From: an uncultured Lachnospiraceae bacterium
GTDB lineage: Bacteria; Bacillota; Clostridia; Lachnospirales; Lachnospiraceae
Direction: 5' to 3'
DNA: 64,000 nt
Assembly (NCBI GenBank): GCA_910579085.1
Contig: CAJTRU010000003.1
Location: 51,162 to 115,161, forward strand
Shown here: piece by piece, positions 25,534-34,763 of the stretch
How the letters are laid out: each line of letters opens with the position of its first letter
Numbering within the stretch: position 1 is the first letter of the stretch
Made by a program: the position numbers and the translations under genes
Notes under the pieces: model-generated
What the model was told of the DNA's origin: nothing
Database searches by the model: none
What the model saw: only the letters and a program-made list of their open reading frames with translations

Positions 25534-26214
25534 ATGAAATTATATTTGAAAAACTTGCCAAAAGCACCCAAAGTGCCATTTCTTATATTTATTTATGCAC
25601 TATCTTTTTCAATGCTTCTTGCTGGTATTAAATTCTTTCACCCTGGCAAGACTGAAAGCCCTGTGCAGATACAGGAAAATATTGCAGATAATATAATCAG
25701 ACTCCATGTAATTGCAAATAGTGATACAGAAAATGACCAGTCGCTTAAGTTAAAAGTGCGGGATGGCATAATAGGCGGAATTAAAGACTCTGTTGCAGGT
25801 GCATCAACCGTTGCAGGTGCTAGGAAACTTCTGGAGGCACAGCAGGATAATATAAAAAATTCTGCCCTTGATATTATTTCTGTTAATGGATATAACTATC
25901 CTGTTAATGTTTCCCTTGAGGAAAGGTATTTTCCTGTAAAATCATATGGTGACCTTGTATTCCCCGCTGGAAATTATAAGGCATTGTGTGTTGAAATAGG
26001 AGAAGCAAAGGGAAGGAACTGGTGGTGTGTTCTTTTTCCAAGCCTTTGTTTTGTAGATGAAACGTATGCTGTCGTTCCTGACAGTTCAAAAGAGAAGCTT
26101 AAGGAAACATTAAGTGATGAAGAATATGAAAGCCTTGAACAGAATAAAGAAGAAAAAGGGTTTTTTACACATTTAGCAATATATGACTGGTTTTGCAGGA
26201 AAACTGGCAGGTAA
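25534..26214 (+). CDS. spoIIR: Stage II sporulation protein R
   Basis: This 226-residue protein has one N-terminal hydrophobic segment (about 17-35), then IRLHVIANSDTENDQSLKLKVRD and the C-terminal motif GRNWWCVLFPSLCFVD, both diagnostic for SpoIIR. In sporulation it is made in the forespore and signals SpoIIGA to process pro-sigma-E in the mother cell. AGAGG precedes ATG 25534. I could not identify a convincing sigma-F promoter; a TATAAT at 25506-25511 lies nearby without a good -35 box. Its presence points to a spore-forming lineage. Confidence 0.92.
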   Translation: MKLYLKNLPKAPKVPFLIFIYALSFSMLLAGIKFFHPGKTESPVQIQENIADNIIRLHVIANSDTENDQSLKLKVRDGIIGGIKDSVAGASTVAGARKLLEAQQDNIKNSALDIISVNGYNYPVNVSLEERYFPVKSYGDLVFPAGNYKALCVEIGEAKGRNWWCVLFPSLCFVDETYAVVPDSSKEKLKETLSDEEYESLEQNKEEKGFFTHLAIYDWFCRKTGR

Positions 26215-26421
26215 ATTTTTCTATTGTATTATTTCTGCCAAACGTTTTAACATAGACATTTGTAAAACATATGTGTTTAGTACAAGTATATTTATTAACA
26301 TTATCCTTTTTATATGTTATAATTTATATAAAACAGGTACAGTATTCCGTAAATTATTATACACCAGAATGTGAATAAATTATTGTGGCATATTGTACTA
26401 AAGAAGAGGGTGATATTAAAT

Positions 26422-26871
26422 ATGGATAAAAATGTAATTGTTACTATTAAGGGATTAGAATATGAACCTGATGGCAGTGCTGGAGAAGAAATAGAAACCT
26501 GCCAGCCAGGTGTATATAAATTTTTACAGGGGAAACATATAATAACATATGAAGAACTTTGTGACGGAAATACTGGTGAATTTGTCAAGAATTTGATAAA
26601 AATTGATAAAAATACAGTTTCAATTTTAAAACGTGGACAGATTTCTACACAGATGGTTTTTAAGGAGGGATACCATTATCTGGGAACATATGAAATTGCT
26701 TATGGTGCATCTTCATTTTCTGTTGATATTACAACCTCCCGCCTTACTATTACGGAAGATACAGACTGTATTAATATAGAAACCAGCTATAGCCTTGGAC
26801 TTGGCTATAACTATATATCCAGGCGTACAGTCTGTATTAATATACATTCCGCAGGTGTTTTGCCAGATTAG
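26422..26871 (+). CDS. DUF1934 (YwiB-like) beta-barrel protein
   Basis: This 149-residue cytoplasmic protein matches DUF1934: VIVTIKGLEYEPDG at the N-terminus, KITYEELCDG-like IITYEELCDGNTGEF, then SILKRGQISTQMVFKEG and LGLGYNYISRRTVCINI. The family adopts a small lipocalin-like barrel; no reaction is known. ATG 26422 (MDKNVIV) with AGAGGGTG upstream is preferred over the in-frame ATG 26371. The stop is eight bases from the convergent MATE gene. Confidence 0.75.
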   Translation: MDKNVIVTIKGLEYEPDGSAGEEIETCQPGVYKFLQGKHIITYEELCDGNTGEFVKNLIKIDKNTVSILKRGQISTQMVFKEGYHYLGTYEIAYGASSFSVDITTSRLTITEDTDCINIETSYSLGLGYNYISRRTVCINIHSAGVLPD

Positions 26872-26879
26872 AAGTTAAT

Positions 26880-28220
26880 TTATTTATTATTTTTGTTTGA
26901 AACTTTCTTTATACAGAAGAAACATACAGGTACAATATATATTACCGCACTTACCCACGCTGACTGGTCAGCAAAACATATTGCTGTAAAGCCATAGAGA
27001 GGCACAAATATTTTGCTTGTGGCAATTCTTGCAACCATCTCCACTACACCAGATAATATTGCGCGTCCTGGATAGCCAATTCCCTGTACAGTCATACGAC
27101 ATACATTTAAAATTCCTAAAGCCCAGTAGAAAAAGCCAAGGCAGAACAGGTATTTGGCAGAGGCAGCAAGTACTTCTGTTTCATCTGCGCTTATAAACAT
27201 CCTTGAAAGTACGCCGCCAAAGAATATAAGTATTGTGCCTGCAAAGATACCATACAGGACACCTGTTATAACTCCGTCGCGCAGGCCCTTTTTAATGCGT
27301 TCTGGTTTCCCAGCGCCAAGGTTCTGGCTGCAAAATGTGGAAACTGCTGTAGCTATTGCATCAAATGGGCACATTGCAAACTGTTTTATCCTCATTCCAG
27401 CAGTAAAGCCAGAAACATATACGCTTCCAAGCCCGTTATTGGCTGACTGCATAACCATGCTTCCAATGGCAGTAACAGAATACTGGAGACCCATTGGCAC
27501 CCCCATCATTAACATATTAGCTGTTACATTTCCCTTTATTTTGCAGTCTTTTTTTGAAAGTTTTAGTACAGGGAATTTTTTCCACATATATATAAAACAT
27601 AAAATGCCACTACATGCCTGTGCGGTTATAGTTGCAATTGCTGCTCCTGCACAGCCCCATTTTAAGACAATTATACAGAATAAATCAAGTAATATGTTTA
27701 ATATAGTAGAAAATACTAAAAACATAAATGGTGTTTTGCTGTCACCTACTGAACGGAGTATACCTGACAGTAAGTTATAAAGCATTGTAAATGGTATTCC
27801 CAGGAACAGTATTAGAAGATATATGTAAGAGTCCTGGTATATATCATCTGGTGTTGACAGTATATGTAAAATTGTCGGGCATAATAATGCACATGATATT
27901 GTAAGTATAGCAGCCACAATTAATGTTAAAAAACCTGCATGGAACATACATGAATGCATTGAATTGTAATCTTTTGCACCAAACCTTTGGGCTATAGGTA
28001 TTCCAAAGCCACAGCATATGCCAATACAGAAGCCCATTACAAGGAACTGGACACTTGCAGATGCGCCTACGCTTGCAAGTGCTTTTGTGCCAAGATAATT
28101 TCCTACTATTGCAGCATCAGCCATATTATATGTCTGCTGGAAAATATTACCAGCCAGCAAGGGCAGTGCAAATTGTAAAATCAGTTTTAAGGGTTTGCCC
28201 TCAGTCATGCTCTTTGCCAT
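26880..28220 (-). CDS. MATE-family multidrug/sodium antiporter
   Basis: This 446-residue inner-membrane protein has about twelve hydrophobic spans in two homologous halves. MATE signatures include PLLAGNIFQQTYNMADAAIVGNYLG at the N-terminus (shown in part) and GMRIKQFAMCPFDAIATAVSTF in the second half. It exports organic cations or drugs using an ion gradient; the substrate is unknown. AAGGAGG precedes ATG 28220. No regulator is directly adjacent. Confidence 0.88.
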   Translation of the reverse strand: MAKSMTEGKPLKLILQFALPLLAGNIFQQTYNMADAAIVGNYLGTKALASVGASASVQFLVMGFCIGICCGFGIPIAQRFGAKDYNSMHSCMFHAGFLTLIVAAILTISCALLCPTILHILSTPDDIYQDSYIYLLILFLGIPFTMLYNLLSGILRSVGDSKTPFMFLVFSTILNILLDLFCIIVLKWGCAGAAIATITAQACSGILCFIYMWKKFPVLKLSKKDCKIKGNVTANMLMMGVPMGLQYSVTAIGSMVMQSANNGLGSVYVSGFTAGMRIKQFAMCPFDAIATAVSTFCSQNLGAGKPERIKKGLRDGVITGVLYGIFAGTILIFFGGVLSRMFISADETEVLAASAKYLFCLGFFYWALGILNVCRMTVQGIGYPGRAILSGVVEMVARIATSKIFVPLYGFTAICFADQSAWVSAVIYIVPVCFFCIKKVSNKNNK

Positions 28221-28302
28221 AGTTACCTCCTTTTAAATTTCATTTCACATCATTAAAACCATACAAATCCAGATATATTTGTATGGTTCTAATATTTTCA
28301 CG

Positions 28303-28797
28303 TTATTTTTCTTTTTTAGAAAATTTTGCTTTGACTTTTTCAGAAAACTTCATTTTCTTTGGCTTTGCTTCAAGGTTTGTACGAAGCCCTTTAACCTCCA
28401 TAATGTAAATTCCGCTTACAATTGCACGTATTTCTTTTTTTACAGGTATAAGTGCAAAAATTTTCTCATCACATAACAGTGGCATAATCTTTGGACCAAC
28501 TTTTGCCTTGACAACTGGTACTTTCTGCCCTCTCATGTACTTAGGTGTCTGGTCAATAACCAGTTGTGGAAGCCCTGATTCTTTTAGCTTCATATGTTTT
28601 TTATCAATTACAAGCATTGATACACTTTGTGAAGCCGCCTGCATTTCCTTCTGTGTTTCTTCTTGCCTCTTCTGGAGTTTCCTTCCATAAATACTGAGTG
28701 CCACAAGTGCCACAACCATAAGTACAAGTATTACAATTAAAACTATAACAAATGGACGTATGCAAAACACAGGAAACAGCATCATCTTATCATTCAT
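28303..28797 (-). CDS. Membrane-anchored protein of unknown function
   Basis: This 164-residue protein has one strong N-terminal hydrophobic helix (IVLIVILVLMVVALVALSIYG, shown by its core), a short coiled stretch rich in Gln/Glu (QKRQEETQKEMQ) and a basic C-terminal domain ending in KAKFSKKEK. I know of no named domain. ATG 28797 (MNDKMMLF) has GGAGG upstream; longer in-frame starts have none. It lies 90 bases after the PlsC gene on the same strand and might be co-transcribed with it. Confidence 0.55.
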   Translation of the reverse strand: MNDKMMLFPVFCIRPFVIVLIVILVLMVVALVALSIYGRKLQKRQEETQKEMQAASQSVSMLVIDKKHMKLKESGLPQLVIDQTPKYMRGQKVPVVKAKVGPKIMPLLCDEKIFALIPVKKEIRAIVSGIYIMEVKGLRTNLEAKPKKMKFSEKVKAKFSKKEK

Positions 28798-28888
28798 AAC
28801 CAACCTCCATAATCTAAAATAATGCAAACATAATAATGATAACACATTCTGCATTTTATGCAATAAGATTTTTAAATTCTGTTAAAAT

Positions 28889-29617
28889 TTATATCTCCTG
28901 GGCGTTTTGCTTTAATTTTTCTGCTATTATCTGCCGTACTTTTTCCCCTATATGTTTCTTTTCTTTTTTATCCATATCTTCCATATAAATTGGCGGACAA
29001 TATTCTATTATAACATGCTGGCTGTGTATCCAGGGAAGATGTTTTTCAAAAACTTCATCAGTATTACTTATTGCAACTGGTACTACAGGGCTTTTTGACT
29101 TATCAGCCAGTTTGAAACTTGCATCATGGAATTCCAGAAGCCCTTCACCTTTATTGCGTGTACCTTCTGGCGCAATATAAATTGAAGTGCCATTTTTTAA
29201 AAGTTCTATGCCCTCCATTATAGTTTTCATTCCTTGTTTTATATCATCCCTGTCAAGGAACAGGCAGTTCATGCATTTCATCCACCATGATATCATAGGG
29301 ATATTTTCTATTTCTTTCTTAGATATATAGGCTGTGCGCATTGGTGCTGTTGTATAACCAACAAGAATGTCAAAATAACCTCTGTGGTTATATGTATAAA
29401 GCGCAGGACGGTCATGTAATATATTTTCCTTACCTTTAACTGTCAGCTTTACACCAGAAAGAAAAAGAATAATCTTAAAACCAGCAACAACACATTTCTG
29501 TGCAATAATAGCTTTTTTCTTTGGATTTACATTGCCTGCTATCCACTCTACCAGGCACATTGGGATTGTAAAAAAAGAATATATTATTAAAAATAGTGCT
29601 ACTAAAAATAATCTCAT
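28889..29617 (-). CDS. plsC: 1-acyl-sn-glycerol-3-phosphate acyltransferase (PlsC family)
   Basis: This 242-residue membrane-associated enzyme would make phosphatidic acid from lysophosphatidic acid. The catalytic motif appears as NHRGYFD (the H-x4-D box, with the spacing kept) and the glycerol-phosphate site as IAPEGTRNKGEG. A hydrophobic N-terminal segment (1-20) fits membrane attachment. AAGGAG precedes ATG 29617. It is 27 bases downstream of the VanY gene, so the two probably share a transcript. Confidence 0.82.
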   Translation of the reverse strand: MRLFLVALFLIIYSFFTIPMCLVEWIAGNVNPKKKAIIAQKCVVAGFKIILFLSGVKLTVKGKENILHDRPALYTYNHRGYFDILVGYTTAPMRTAYISKKEIENIPMISWWMKCMNCLFLDRDDIKQGMKTIMEGIELLKNGTSIYIAPEGTRNKGEGLLEFHDASFKLADKSKSPVVPVAISNTDEVFEKHLPWIHSQHVIIEYCPPIYMEDMDKKEKKHIGEKVRQIIAEKLKQNAQEI

Positions 29618-29644
29618 AAAAATTTCTTCTCCTTGTTTAATAAA

Positions 29645-30988
29645 TTACTGGGTATTTTCCGCATCTCCAGAAGGAGCAGCTTCTGGCTCATTCTGGGAGT
29701 CCGGTGGTTGTGTTTCATCTGTGCCAGGTTCTTGGGATGGCTTATGTGCTATAGCAGGCGTACCTGTGTCTTCTGGTGTATTATCTGGTTTTTCTGTATC
29801 TGCTGGCTGGCTGGTTACAGCAGGTACAGGTGTATTATCTGGCTTTGGTGTTTTAACCGGCTTTGGTGTTTTAACCGGTTTTGGCGTATTATATGGTTTT
29901 GGTGTTTTAACCGGTCTGGCTGTTTTATCTGGTTCTTGTGTGTTATTTGCTTCTGGTGTTTTTGCAGGTACAGGTGTATCGTCTGGTTCTGGTGTTATTA
30001 CTGGAGGACGTGTAGGTGCTGGTTTTGGAAGCGGTTTTGGGTTATGGCTTGCATATGCTGTGGTTTTTGGTGTAGGGGCTGTTGTCATCTGTGGCTCTTT
30101 TGGCCCGTTAATATCTATATCCTTTATAATGTCATCCTCTGGAACTTTATCATCTACAGTTGTAGTCTGGTAATATTCTTCCAGGGTTAGTTTCTTTTTA
30201 TGGATATATTTTGCAAGGTTTACACCGACATATCTTATATGCCAAGGTTCATAAGAGTAACCTGTTATATCAGATTTGCCTTGAGGATATCTTATAATAA
30301 ATCCGAAATTATGGCAGTTCCTGGCAAGCCATTTGCCTTCAGGGCATGAAGCAAATGATTTTTCTATTGTACAGTTTACTGTGTCACTAGATACATCAAT
30401 AGCAAGCCCTGTCTGGTGTTCACTGCATCCTGGCTGTGCAGATACCTTATTGGTATCTTCTTCACCACGTGTATTTATATTGTTCTGGTAGATTGCATTT
30501 TGCCTTTCGTATGAACGGTAGGCAGAAACTACCTTTAGTTTATATTTTTTCTTTTTCCATGCTTCTGCAAACATTTTTTCTAATGCTTTTGCAGCAGCTT
30601 CACGCATATAGCTTTTTTCATAAATCCCGTTATAACTGTAGCCGACATCAGGAATTACCAAGTCCTCTGGAACATAGTCCTCTGGCATAGGATAGTCCCT
30701 GTTTACAAGGACAGTGTAACTTGCCGGGTCAGTATTTACTTTAATTAATGGCGTATTTGTACTATAATTTTCTTCTTCCATATTATTGTCTCCTGGATTT
30801 TTGTTATTATTATAGTATTCTCCAGAACCGTCTAATGTACCAGAAGAAAGCTGGATATTATTTCTTCCTGGGAAATGCTGCCAGGCAAAAAGCACCACAA
30901 GTACAAAGCATAATATTATAAGCAGCCTTGCTGCAAATATTATATAAGTCCTGCCTCTTTCCCTTTTTCTATTCTGTTTATCTTCCAT
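29645..30988 (-). CDS. D-alanyl-D-alanine carboxypeptidase (VanY type) with repeat tail
   Basis: This protein of about 447 residues has an N-terminal membrane anchor (about 12-35) and a VanY domain with the zinc motif SEHQTGLAIDV and the second motif EPWHIRYVG. It trims the terminal D-Ala from peptidoglycan stem peptides. Residues after about 310 are a Pro/Thr/Lys-rich tail with tandem KTPKPxK-type units (encoded near 29835-29950), likely wall-spanning. The start is uncertain: ATG 30988 gives the most usual N-terminus but its ribosome-binding site is weak, and ATG 31015 is an alternative. Confidence 0.8.
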   Translation of the reverse strand: MEDKQNRKRERGRTYIIFAARLLIILCFVLVVLFAWQHFPGRNNIQLSSGTLDGSGEYYNNNKNPGDNNMEEENYSTNTPLIKVNTDPASYTVLVNRDYPMPEDYVPEDLVIPDVGYSYNGIYEKSYMREAAAKALEKMFAEAWKKKKYKLKVVSAYRSYERQNAIYQNNINTRGEEDTNKVSAQPGCSEHQTGLAIDVSSDTVNCTIEKSFASCPEGKWLARNCHNFGFIIRYPQGKSDITGYSYEPWHIRYVGVNLAKYIHKKKLTLEEYYQTTTVDDKVPEDDIIKDIDINGPKEPQMTTAPTPKTTAYASHNPKPLPKPAPTRPPVITPEPDDTPVPAKTPEANNTQEPDKTARPVKTPKPYNTPKPVKTPKPVKTPKPDNTPVPAVTSQPADTEKPDNTPEDTGTPAIAHKPSQEPGTDETQPPDSQNEPEAAPSGDAENTQ

Positions 30989-31150
30989 AATATATAAAAA
31001 ACCATGCCTTTCCATTATACTGCAATATAATAGGTAATTATACACTATTATAAACCAGCCTTATAAGTATATCACGAACACAGAAAAAAATCTCCAATAA
31101 TTTTTCTTTTATGGTAAAATATTTGTTATATCATAAAACAGGAGGATATC

Positions 31151-32047
31151 ATGGCCATTATAACAGAAAATACAATAAAAATAAAAGCCCCTGCTAAAAT
31201 AAACCTTACACTTGATGTAACAGGCAGGCGTAATGACGGTTACCATAATCTTGAAATGGTTATGCAGACAATAAGTGTCTATGATGAACTTGAAATTTCA
31301 ATTCTGCCAGAAAATCCAGAAAAACCAATTATATTTAATATGGACAAAGAACTTCCAGATAAAATCCCGCCAGAAAAAAACCTTGTATATAAAGCGGCAT
31401 CTGTTATGAAAGAAAAATACAATATTAAAAATTCTTTTAATATATTCCTTAAAAAAAATATACCTGCTGCCGCAGGTCTTGCTGGAGGAAGTACGGACTG
31501 TGCTGCCACACTTACTGCCATAAACAGGTTGTGCCAGCTTGGACTTACAGATGAAGAATTATGCCAGACCGGAGTGTCATTAGGTGCAGATGTGCCTTAT
31601 TGTATTAAAAAAGGCACAATGCTTTCACAGGGGATAGGTGATATACTGTCACCTCTGCCAGCCCTTGGACAAATCTGGCTTGTATTAATAAATCCAGGAA
31701 TTTCTGTAAGTACAGCTTATGTATATAAACAGCTTGAATTAGACAAATTTCCATGCCATCCTGGTACAGATAAAATGATAAAAGCCATACAGGATAATAA
31801 TATCCAGCATATAGCTTCATGTCTTTTTAATGTGATGGAAACCGTTACAATCAAAGAATACCCTGTTCTGGATGAAATCAAAAAATATCTGTCAGATAAT
31901 GGGGCAGAAGGTGCACTAATGAGTGGCAGCGGGCCAACAATCTTTGGTATATTTGAAAATGAGGACAAAGCAAAGGCAGCATACCATAAAGCAAAAAAAG
32001 TGTATAGTAATTTCAATATAATATTGTGCCATACAGTCCAGTCATGA
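31151..32047 (+). CDS. ispE: 4-diphosphocytidyl-2-C-methyl-D-erythritol kinase
   Basis: This 298-residue GHMP kinase of the MEP isoprenoid pathway phosphorylates CDP-methylerythritol. It shows KAPAKINLTLDVTGRRNDGYH near residue 11, the ATP loop PAAAGLAGGSTDCAATL near residue 106 and the C-terminal MSGSGPTIFGIF near residue 257. GGAGGATATC precedes ATG 31151. A palindromic repeat element begins directly at the stop codon. No other MEP-pathway gene is in the window. Confidence 0.93.
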   Translation: MAIITENTIKIKAPAKINLTLDVTGRRNDGYHNLEMVMQTISVYDELEISILPENPEKPIIFNMDKELPDKIPPEKNLVYKAASVMKEKYNIKNSFNIFLKKNIPAAAGLAGGSTDCAATLTAINRLCQLGLTDEELCQTGVSLGADVPYCIKKGTMLSQGIGDILSPLPALGQIWLVLINPGISVSTAYVYKQLELDKFPCHPGTDKMIKAIQDNNIQHIASCLFNVMETVTIKEYPVLDEIKKYLSDNGAEGALMSGSGPTIFGIFENEDKAKAAYHKAKKVYSNFNIILCHTVQS

Positions 32048-32489
32048 TATGGCGGGTGGACGGTTTCTAGTGCCAGAGCCAGAATATCCAGTAAAAGGGG
32101 TACGCTCCCGCTACGGTACAATGTCATTAAGTTAAGGGATATGCTGAAATTTAACAATGATGGGATGCGCTGGCAAATCCAAAGTGTCTTACATGAACAA
32201 AGCACGCTTCCGCTTGGGCTCGCACGCAATGGATGCATAAAGCCCTTAATGTTCCTGCGGAACATTTTAAAACAGGGCTTAAGCACCAGCGGCTTCGCAC
32301 AGCTTGTTCATGTAAGCACATTTGGAATTTGCCAGCCAGCCCACTCTTTGGAAATTTATAAAAGTATTTTTTGCTTAAACCCTTAACTAAATGCCCACGG
32401 GCTTAAAGTACCCCTTTTACTGGATATTGCTGCCATCTGGCACATAAAACCTGGCATTATAAACCAGTAAAACATAATTTCCCGTTATC
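32048..32489. repeat. Palindromic repeat, module I copy 1 (carries module II)
   Basis: Sequence directly after the ispE stop matches module I seen intact at 42977: GGACGGTTTCTAGTGCCAGAG on the left, the GGGGTACGC..CCGCTACGGTA block, and on the right GGGCTTAAAGTACCCC, TTTTACTGGATA and CATCTGGCACATAAAACCTG. It ends in the boundary box AATTTCCCGTTATC (32476-32489). The left boundary box is missing or replaced by ispE sequence. The centre of the palindrome is replaced by a module II copy. Small open frames here are by-products of the palindrome. Confidence 0.8.
32119..32393. repeat. Palindromic repeat, module II copy 1 (nested, truncated right end)
   Basis: Starts CAATGTCATTAAGTTAAGGG and ends CCCTTAACTAAATG, with long complementary arms: GGCAAATCCAAAGTGTCTTACATGAACAA-type sequence on the left pairs with its counterpart on the right around a GTTCC-TGC-GGAAC centre near 32250. 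The final GACATTG of the second copy (32952-33225) is missing, as is the central stem of the host module, suggesting a deletion after insertion. Confidence 0.75.
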
Positions 32490-32606
32490 CTGCTGGTTTA
32501 TGTTTTTTTCTGGAATTTTGCCAGACAACAAGTTTTCTGCGTTCCATCTAAAAACTGTTGTACCCATTATAATTACAAAAAATATAATATAAAAACAGAA
32601 CAGGTA

Positions 32607-32756
32607 ATAACTGGAAATTATGGTGGGTAACAGGTGATTTAGACAAACGGAAGTATAATGAGATACTTTTTTGTATATACAAATATTTAACAATAACTAC
32701 TACACTGTATAATAAGTGGCTGGCAGAATAAAATCCCCACCCCATTTCCGGTTATC
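32607..32756. repeat. Palindrome-family repeat, module III (reverse orientation)
   Basis: Bounded by ATAACTGGAAATT (32607-32619) and ATTTCCGGTTATC (32744-32756). It contains GTGATTTAGAC, AACGGAAGTATA and the hairpin-forming GTGGCTGGCAGAATAAAATC block, all of which recur in reverse complement at 43258-43408. It abuts module I copy 2, and both together match the composite at 42977-43408. Confidence 0.75.
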
Positions 32757-33325
32757 TTTTTATTTTGTTTTTTAGTGTAAATTTGTGATGACAGGTTTTA
32801 CGTGCCAGATGCCATCAATTATTCCGTAAAAGGGGCATTTTAACCCTGCCGGCATTTAAGCCCGTATATTATATATTCCAGGGAAACGTAAGTTTTATCT
32901 GGAATATATAATATATGGGCTTTATGTGCCGCTGCGTGGCTTATCGTAGCGCAATGTCATTTAGTTAAGAGTTTTAACAGGAATGTTTTTGTAAGGTGCC
33001 AAAGAGCAGACTAGCTGGCAAATTCCAAACGTGCTTACATGAACAAGCTGTACGGAACCGCTGGTGTTTAAGCCCCGTATTAAATGTTCCATAGGAACAT
33101 AGGGGCTTTATGCACCATTGCGTGTGACGTCCAAGCGGGAGCGTGCTTTGTTCATGTAAGACACTTTGGATTTGCCAGCCCGCCATTATTAAATTCCAGC
33201 ATATCTCTTTAACTAAATGACATTGTAACGTAGCGCAAGCGTGCCTCTGTACGGAATATTGTGGCTCTGGCACGTAAAACCATCCGTCAATCCACAAAAA
33301 CACAAACAAAAGATAACTGGAAATT
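32744..33325. repeat. Palindromic repeat, module I copy 2 (reverse orientation, interrupted)
   Basis: Runs from ATTTCCGGTTATC to GATAACTGGAAATT. Reverse complement of the intact copy at 42977: GTGCCAGATGCCATCAATTA, ATTCCGTAAAAGGGGCA, the AT-rich central stem with CCAGG-AAACGTAAGTTTTATC loop at about 32878-32902, and TGTGGCTCTGGCACGTAAAACC. One arm is split by a 274-bp module II insert. Removing the insert and one target copy restores a continuous arm. Confidence 0.8.
32952..33225. mobile_element. Module II, 274-bp MITE-like insertion with target duplication
   Basis: The element has near-perfect terminal inverted repeats, CAATGTCATTTAGTTAAGAG on the left and CTCTTTAACTAAATGACATTG on the right, and palindromic arms throughout with the centre near 33090 (GTTCC-ATA-GGAAC). 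It is flanked by TATCGTAGCG (32942-32951) and TAACGTAGCG (33226-33235), nine of ten bases alike. The uninterrupted module I at 43060-43075 carries this stretch once. It has no coding capacity, so a transposase would have to act in trans. Confidence 0.8.
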
Positions 33326-33388
33326 ATCCTGCATACACTTTATTGTATAGGAATTTATGAAACGGACGTGAGAATACCCCACGTTTTT

Positions 33389-33417
33389 TTGACATAGGTG
33401 TTTCTTTATGGTATCAT
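33389..33417 (+). promoter_or_regulatory. Promoter of fabV
   Basis: TTGACA at 33389-33394 and TATCAT at 33412-33417 are 17 bases apart. It lies just outside the repeat cluster and leaves a leader of about 75 bases before ATG 33499. Confidence 0.7.
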
Positions 33418-33498
33418 ATTATTTATGTATATAATTGGTAGTTTGTAAAGTAGAGATGCAATAGTAAATTTACAATTATGCAGAAATGAGGGGAAGAT

Positions 33499-34689
33499 AT
33501 GATTGTTCAGCCAAAGGTAAAAGGCTTTATGTGTACAACGGCACATCCAGAGGGGTGCAAAGCCACAGTAAAGAACCAGATTGAATATATAAAATCAAAA
33601 CCAAAGCCAGAAACAGGGGGATATAAAAAGGTTCTTGTTATAGGTGCTTCAATGGGATATGGGCTTGCAAGCAGGATTGCAGCAGCATATGCTTATGGAG
33701 CAGATACTATTGGAATAATTTTTGATAAGCAGGGCAAGGAAAAACGTACAGCATCAGCAGGATGGTATAATACAGCAGCGTTTGAAGAGTTTGCCGCCAG
33801 GGACGGGCTCTATGCAAAATCATTGAATGGTGATGCATATTCACAAGAAATAAAAGATAAAACTATTGAATTAATTAAAAAAGACTGGGGTAAGGCAGAC
33901 ATGGTAATATACAGCATTGCAGCCCCTAGAAGAAAAGCGCCTGATGGTGTGACATACCGTTCAGTCCTTAAGACAACTGATAAGGAGTATACTAATAAAA
34001 CAATAGATTTAATGACAGGTAAAATTTCTTCTGTTACAATACCATTTGCAACGGAAGAGGAAATTAATGATACAGTTAAGGTTATGGGTGGTGAAGACTG
34101 GGAACTCTGGATTAAAGCCTTAAAGGATGCAGATGTGCTTGAGGATAATGCACTTACAATTGCATATTCTTATATAGGGCCAGAACTTACACATCCAATT
34201 TATTATAATGGCACTATAGGCAGGGCCAAGGCTGCTTTATATAAGTCAGCGGATAATATAGATGCAGCATATCCTGGGATTTCAGCTTATGTATCTGTTA
34301 ATAAAGCACTTGTCACACAGTCAAGTTCTGCTATTCCAATAGTACCATTGTACATGTCACTTTTATATAAAGTAATGAAAGAAAAAGGATTGCATGAAGG
34401 CTGTATCGAGCAGATGTACAGGCTTATGTGCAGCCGTATCTGTGCAGAAGGCGGAGTACCAGTAGATGAAAAGCGCCTTATACGCCTTGATGATTATGAA
34501 ATGAAGGACGAAGTACAGAAAGAAGTTGCAAGGTTGTGGGAGAGTGTTTCAGAAGATAATATAAAAGAAGTTGCAGATATTGAAGGATACTGGAAGGAAT
34601 TTTATGAAATATTTGGATTTGGAATTGAAGGTGTAGACTATGATGCAGACGTAGATATACAGGCAGGAATACCAAGTATTGAAGAATAA
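33499..34689 (+). CDS. fabV: Trans-2-enoyl-CoA/ACP reductase (FabV/TER family)
   Basis: This 396-residue NADH-dependent reductase of the fatty-acid or butyrate pathway opens with MIVQPKVKGFMCTTAHPEGC. It has the Rossmann motif VLVIGASMGYGLASRIA near residue 50 and the catalytic Tyr-x8-Lys within YYNGTIGRAKAAL near residue 235, as well as ADMVIYSIAAPRR. Length and motifs match FabV throughout. GAGGGGA precedes ATG 33499. In Clostridia the same fold serves as butyryl-CoA-forming TER; the two cannot be told apart here. Confidence 0.92.
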   Translation: MIVQPKVKGFMCTTAHPEGCKATVKNQIEYIKSKPKPETGGYKKVLVIGASMGYGLASRIAAAYAYGADTIGIIFDKQGKEKRTASAGWYNTAAFEEFAARDGLYAKSLNGDAYSQEIKDKTIELIKKDWGKADMVIYSIAAPRRKAPDGVTYRSVLKTTDKEYTNKTIDLMTGKISSVTIPFATEEEINDTVKVMGGEDWELWIKALKDADVLEDNALTIAYSYIGPELTHPIYYNGTIGRAKAALYKSADNIDAAYPGISAYVSVNKALVTQSSSAIPIVPLYMSLLYKVMKEKGLHEGCIEQMYRLMCSRICAEGGVPVDEKRLIRLDDYEMKDEVQKEVARLWESVSEDNIKEVADIEGYWKEFYEIFGFGIEGVDYDADVDIQAGIPSIEE

Positions 34690-34763
34690 AGTAACCTGGA
34701 TAAAGCTTTTGTTATAGCAGCATTTATTTTCTACTGTTATGGCAGAAGCTTTTTGCTGTTTAA

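Noticed and set aside
29532..30190. Gly/Val- and Trp/Cys-rich open frames opposite the VanY tail
   Set aside because: Antisense shadows of the KTPKP repeats, without start signals.
32141..33309. Short open frames of 80-110 codons in the ispE-fabV gap
   Set aside because: They lie inside palindromic repeats, lack ribosome-binding sites and their counterparts in other copies are broken.
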